Below are positions 13,785-16,046 of a DNA stretch of 16,046 bases, in pieces. The DNA lies in contig CAYJHC010000041.1 in assembly GCA_964370075.1 (NCBI GenBank), positions 1 through 16,046 of the forward strand, written 5' to 3'. The number at the start of each line of letters is the position of its first letter. Within the stretch, counting starts at the first letter, position 1. Made by a program: the position numbers and the translations under genes. The DNA is from CAYJHC01 sp964370075 (GTDB taxonomy: Bacteria > Bacillota > Clostridia > Peptostreptococcales > Anaerovoracaceae). The notes under the pieces are model-generated. The model was not told where the DNA came from. It saw nothing but the letters and a program-made list of their open reading frames with translations, and did not search any database.

Positions 13785-13827
13785 AAAAAGGTTCCCTCTA
13801 CCAAATAATTTGATAAGAGAACCTTTT
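13785..13827 (-). terminator. Terminator of the symporter/cyclase operon
   Basis: On the minus strand AAAAGGTT-CTCT (13816-13827) pairs with AGAG-(GG bulge)-AACCTTTT around an AT-rich loop that can itself pair (CAAA/TTTG). It is followed by TTTTTGTTT. It lies 28 nt beyond the cyclase stop codon. Confidence 0.8.
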
Positions 13828-13855
13828 CTCATATAGCATTAACTGTACATTTTAA

Positions 13856-14506
13856 TTATTCAATTTCCATTGCAACAGCTCTAACTGGTGATCCATCTGC
13901 CCCAGCAATTTTAAGAGGAAATGCAGAAATTAATACATTGTCAAAATCTATATGATCAAAGTAAGCCATATTTTCCCCTATCATCAATCTTTTTTCTGCA
14001 AACAAATCATGTACTGGAAATTCTGTACCTCCAGTTTTATCTGCGTTTATAGTGTCTATGCAAAGAAATTTAATACCTTTTTCTACCAAATATTCTGCAA
14101 CTTCTTTTGAAACATATGGATGCTCAAAGAAAGCATCTGTTCCAACTTTTTTATACCAATTAGTGTTAAATAAAACTATCTTGCCTGGGGTTATTTGATC
14201 ACTATATTTTTTTATATCTTCCATTATTATAGGTTCATTGGAACTTTTTTCTGTAACTCTAATTACAACAGCTTCTCCAAAGAAAAAGTCTAGTTCCATT
14301 TTATCAATTTTCTCTCCAGCATTTGTGAAATGATATGGAGCGTCTACATGTGTTCCTGTTTGAGACCCTACTAAAACACTGAAAAGATTATAACCTTCGT
14401 TTTCAATTGTAGTTGCAACTTCTATTTTAGGTTCAGGGTCGCCGGGATATATAGGAGTCTTTTCCGTAATGTCCCAAGATAAATCTATAAATTTTTTAAC
14501 TTTCAT
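13856..14506 (-). CDS. Cyclase-family metal-dependent hydrolase (kynurenine formamidase-like)
   Basis: Predicted cytosolic metallo-hydrolase of 216 residues, about the family length, acting on an amide, lactone or cyclic substrate that cannot be named. Seen: a TPIYPGDP opening (17-24), the core motif SQTGTHVDAPYHF (48-60), and a C-terminal DTINAD...EFPVHDLF...GENMAYFD run that supplies the second-half His and Glu. The usual metal motif is HxGTHxDxPxH; here the first His is Q49, while H53, D55 and H59 are kept. That points to altered metal binding or a Gln-type subfamily, so plain kynurenine formamidase activity is doubtful. The ATG at 14506 is preceded by AAAGGA; an upstream TTG at 14527 lacks a good site. 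It follows the symporter gene by 32 nt and probably acts on the imported compound. Confidence 0.8.
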   Translation of the reverse strand: MKVKKFIDLSWDITEKTPIYPGDPEPKIEVATTIENEGYNLFSVLVGSQTGTHVDAPYHFTNAGEKIDKMELDFFFGEAVVIRVTEKSSNEPIIMEDIKKYSDQITPGKIVLFNTNWYKKVGTDAFFEHPYVSKEVAEYLVEKGIKFLCIDTINADKTGGTEFPVHDLFAEKRLMIGENMAYFDHIDFDNVLISAFPLKIAGADGSPVRAVAMEIE

Positions 14507-14538
14507 AAAAATTCCTTTCTTATACAAATAGTACTTGC

Positions 14539-15951
14539 TTAGATTAAATCATTAAAATCATTTAAGTTGATTTTTTTACCTTCATTTTGATCCGCTATTG
14601 CCTTTCGAACATCATCATGTCTTTTTTTACTCAAAGGATATCTTAATACTAATAGCACTGTTAGTAAGTAGATTCCTCCACATAAAAATGCATACATATT
14701 CTTTAACCCATCTAATGTTTCTGCAGTTTGAACTGGGGCATCACTATAACCAATCCAAGTTAACAGCACTCCGAGAACTGCGACGCCAAGGGCTCCACAG
14801 AATTTTTGAACAAAAGCTACTACTCCAAAGACAATTCCATCTGTTCTTTTCCCTAACTTTAATTCTGTTACATCAACACAATCTGGAATCATAGCCCAAG
14901 GGACTTGATAAACTGCCGCATTTCCTAAAGACATAAGTATAGCAAGTATATAAATGCTTGTAGCATCTCCTGGTTGAATTAAAAATCCAATCATAACTGC
15001 CATTACAAAACCCTCTAATCCAACAGCAATCACCCAAGCTGCTTTCTTAGAGAATTTTTTCATAAACAAGTCTATTATATAAGCTCCAACAATACTAGCT
15101 ATTCCAAATACCATAGTTACACTTGCGATTTGCGATCCGCTTAATTGTGCATAATTAGTGTAATAATATACCTGTAAAGCATAGTTTATTGTATTTGCAA
15201 AGATAGCAATTCCAAATAGTAACATAACTATTCTTGCTGGTTTATTTTTGAATATTAAAGCAATTTCTTTATATGAAAATTTTCCGTGATTTTCACTACG
15301 TCTTTCATACCCTTTAGTAGCTTTCCATAGTAAGAAAATAAACAATAATGCCACTAACATATAGCATGCAATAGTAGCGCTCCAACCAGTGTCTGGATTA
15401 TCAAATAGTCCACCAAAGTATGCTACCAACATAAGGGTCGGGCTTATTGCAACAGTTGATGCTAATCCGAAATAGTTTTTAAATGTTGCAAGAGATGCTC
15501 TTTCATCATAGTCAAGTGTCATTTCTGATCCAAGAGCCGAACTTGAAATATCAAGTACTGTTTGAGCTGTATAATAACATAATATAATAATTACAAAATA
15601 AATTTTTGAAACTGTATCATCAAAACCCCAGTTGGTAAATAACAAAATACTAACAAATGCAAAAGGTAATGCCACTCCAATGATGAGAGGTCTTCTTCGA
15701 CCACTCTTCCATTTTATATTATCAGAAACACCTCCAATAATTGGGTCTGTTACAGCATCCCATAACGTGCCTAAAGAAATCATTGCTCCTGCAAATGCTG
15801 CAGATAAACCTACTACATCTGTAAAAAAGTATAAACCGTAGTAGCTGAATGCTGTCCATGTAATAAAACTACAATACCCTGATAGTCCATACCCTAATTT
15901 CACCTTAAACGGTAGTTTCTCTTGTCTAATGTTTTCAATGTTGTTTTCCAT
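14539..15951 (-). CDS. GPH-family (glycoside-pentoside-hexuronide) cation symporter, MFS superfamily
   Basis: Predicted inner-membrane importer of 470 residues with about 12 transmembrane helices. Seen: the family signature WDAVTDPIIGGVSDN followed by KSGRRRP in the first cytoplasmic loop (about residues 64-88), a second-half PWAMIPDCVDVTELKLGKRTDG segment typical of GPH proteins, and the LGxxxxxYYGLYFFTDVVGL-like first helix pair. GPH carriers move glycosides, uronides and related solutes with H+ or Na+, but the substrate cannot be read from sequence. AAGGAGGATGAA immediately precedes the ATG. The cyclase-like hydrolase gene follows after 32 nt, so the pair looks like a two-gene uptake-and-hydrolysis operon ending at the 13785-13827 terminator. 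A sugar substrate would be unusual with a formamidase-like enzyme; a lactone or amide glycone is one guess. Confidence 0.9.
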   Translation of the reverse strand: MENNIENIRQEKLPFKVKLGYGLSGYCSFITWTAFSYYGLYFFTDVVGLSAAFAGAMISLGTLWDAVTDPIIGGVSDNIKWKSGRRRPLIIGVALPFAFVSILLFTNWGFDDTVSKIYFVIIILCYYTAQTVLDISSSALGSEMTLDYDERASLATFKNYFGLASTVAISPTLMLVAYFGGLFDNPDTGWSATIACYMLVALLFIFLLWKATKGYERRSENHGKFSYKEIALIFKNKPARIVMLLFGIAIFANTINYALQVYYYTNYAQLSGSQIASVTMVFGIASIVGAYIIDLFMKKFSKKAAWVIAVGLEGFVMAVMIGFLIQPGDATSIYILAILMSLGNAAVYQVPWAMIPDCVDVTELKLGKRTDGIVFGVVAFVQKFCGALGVAVLGVLLTWIGYSDAPVQTAETLDGLKNMYAFLCGGIYLLTVLLVLRYPLSKKRHDDVRKAIADQNEGKKINLNDFNDLI

Positions 15952-16046
15952 TTCATCCTCCTTAATCTAAAAAATAACTGTTTAGTAACTTCTATCTTTT
16001 CCCGTTTTTCCTTTGTAACGCTAAAATTGAAATAACTTCATGCATT
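15952..16046 (-). promoter_or_regulatory. Upstream region of the symporter gene (ribosome binding site only)
   Basis: This holds the strong AAGGAGG of the symporter gene next to its start. I see no convincing -35/-10 pair in the remaining 80 bases before the window edge, so the operon promoter probably lies outside the window. Confidence 0.5.

Noticed and set aside
14507..14527. TTG start adding seven residues to the cyclase
   Set aside because: AAAGGA at 14513-14518 fits the ATG at 14506 and lies inside the extension.
1..16046. Mobile element, prophage, defence island or CRISPR array
   Set aside because: No transposase, integrase, long terminal repeats, tRNA-linked attachment site or regularly spaced repeats were found; composition is even across the window.

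Overview
The window is AT-rich, low-GC Firmicutes DNA, most likely from an anaerobic member of the Clostridia. This is suggested by strong AAGGAGG-type ribosome binding sites, A/T-ending codons, a TypA with the AHVDAGKS P-loop, a class M sirtuin with its zinc macrodomain, and a ferredoxin-type flavoprotein. It is an ordinary chromosomal segment: no insertion sequence, phage gene, tRNA, rRNA or CRISPR array is visible.

Layout. At the extreme left, on the minus strand, are a strong promoter, a folded leader with a terminator-like hairpin, an ideal Shine-Dalgarno and what appear to be the first seven codons of infC (IF3), beginning with the rare start codon ATT. Next, also minus, is a 1367-residue c-di-GMP protein (FIST, degenerate GGDEF, EAL, membrane segment, extracytoplasmic sensor, membrane segment, GGDEF). 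Across a 452-bp intergenic region and divergent from it is a plus-strand pair: a CoA-acylating aldehyde dehydrogenase of the sulfoacetaldehyde type and a class III aminotransferase resembling taurine:2-oxoglutarate aminotransferase. Together they could turn taurine into sulfoacetyl-CoA. No sulfoacetaldehyde acetyltransferase (Xsc) lies in the window. typA/bipA follows with its own promoter and ends at a large hairpin shared with the convergent cluster.

The minus-strand cluster from 13211 down to 10103 runs: FMN split-barrel/2x[4Fe-4S] protein, zinc macrodomain hydrolase, class M sirtuin (overlapping the macrodomain gene by 59 nt), then a lipoprotein gene whose signal peptide is broken by a one-base frameshift. 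The sirtuin and macrodomain form a write/erase pair for protein ADP-ribosylation, but the usual lipoyl-carrier partners (GcvH-L, LplA2) are not adjacent. Upstream is a 46-codon reading frame resembling the very start of an NRPS condensation domain, probably a relic, in a largely non-coding stretch. The right end holds a minus-strand pair: a GPH-family cation symporter and a cyclase-family (kynurenine formamidase-like) metal hydrolase, ending at a hairpin terminator.

The observations most worth a second look are the doubled c-di-GMP fusion protein divergent from a taurine-type pathway, the sirtuin/macrodomain pair tied to an iron-sulfur flavoprotein, the infC leader with its ATT start, and the frameshifted lipoprotein. 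All functions are read from motifs and remembered family features; no search was run.
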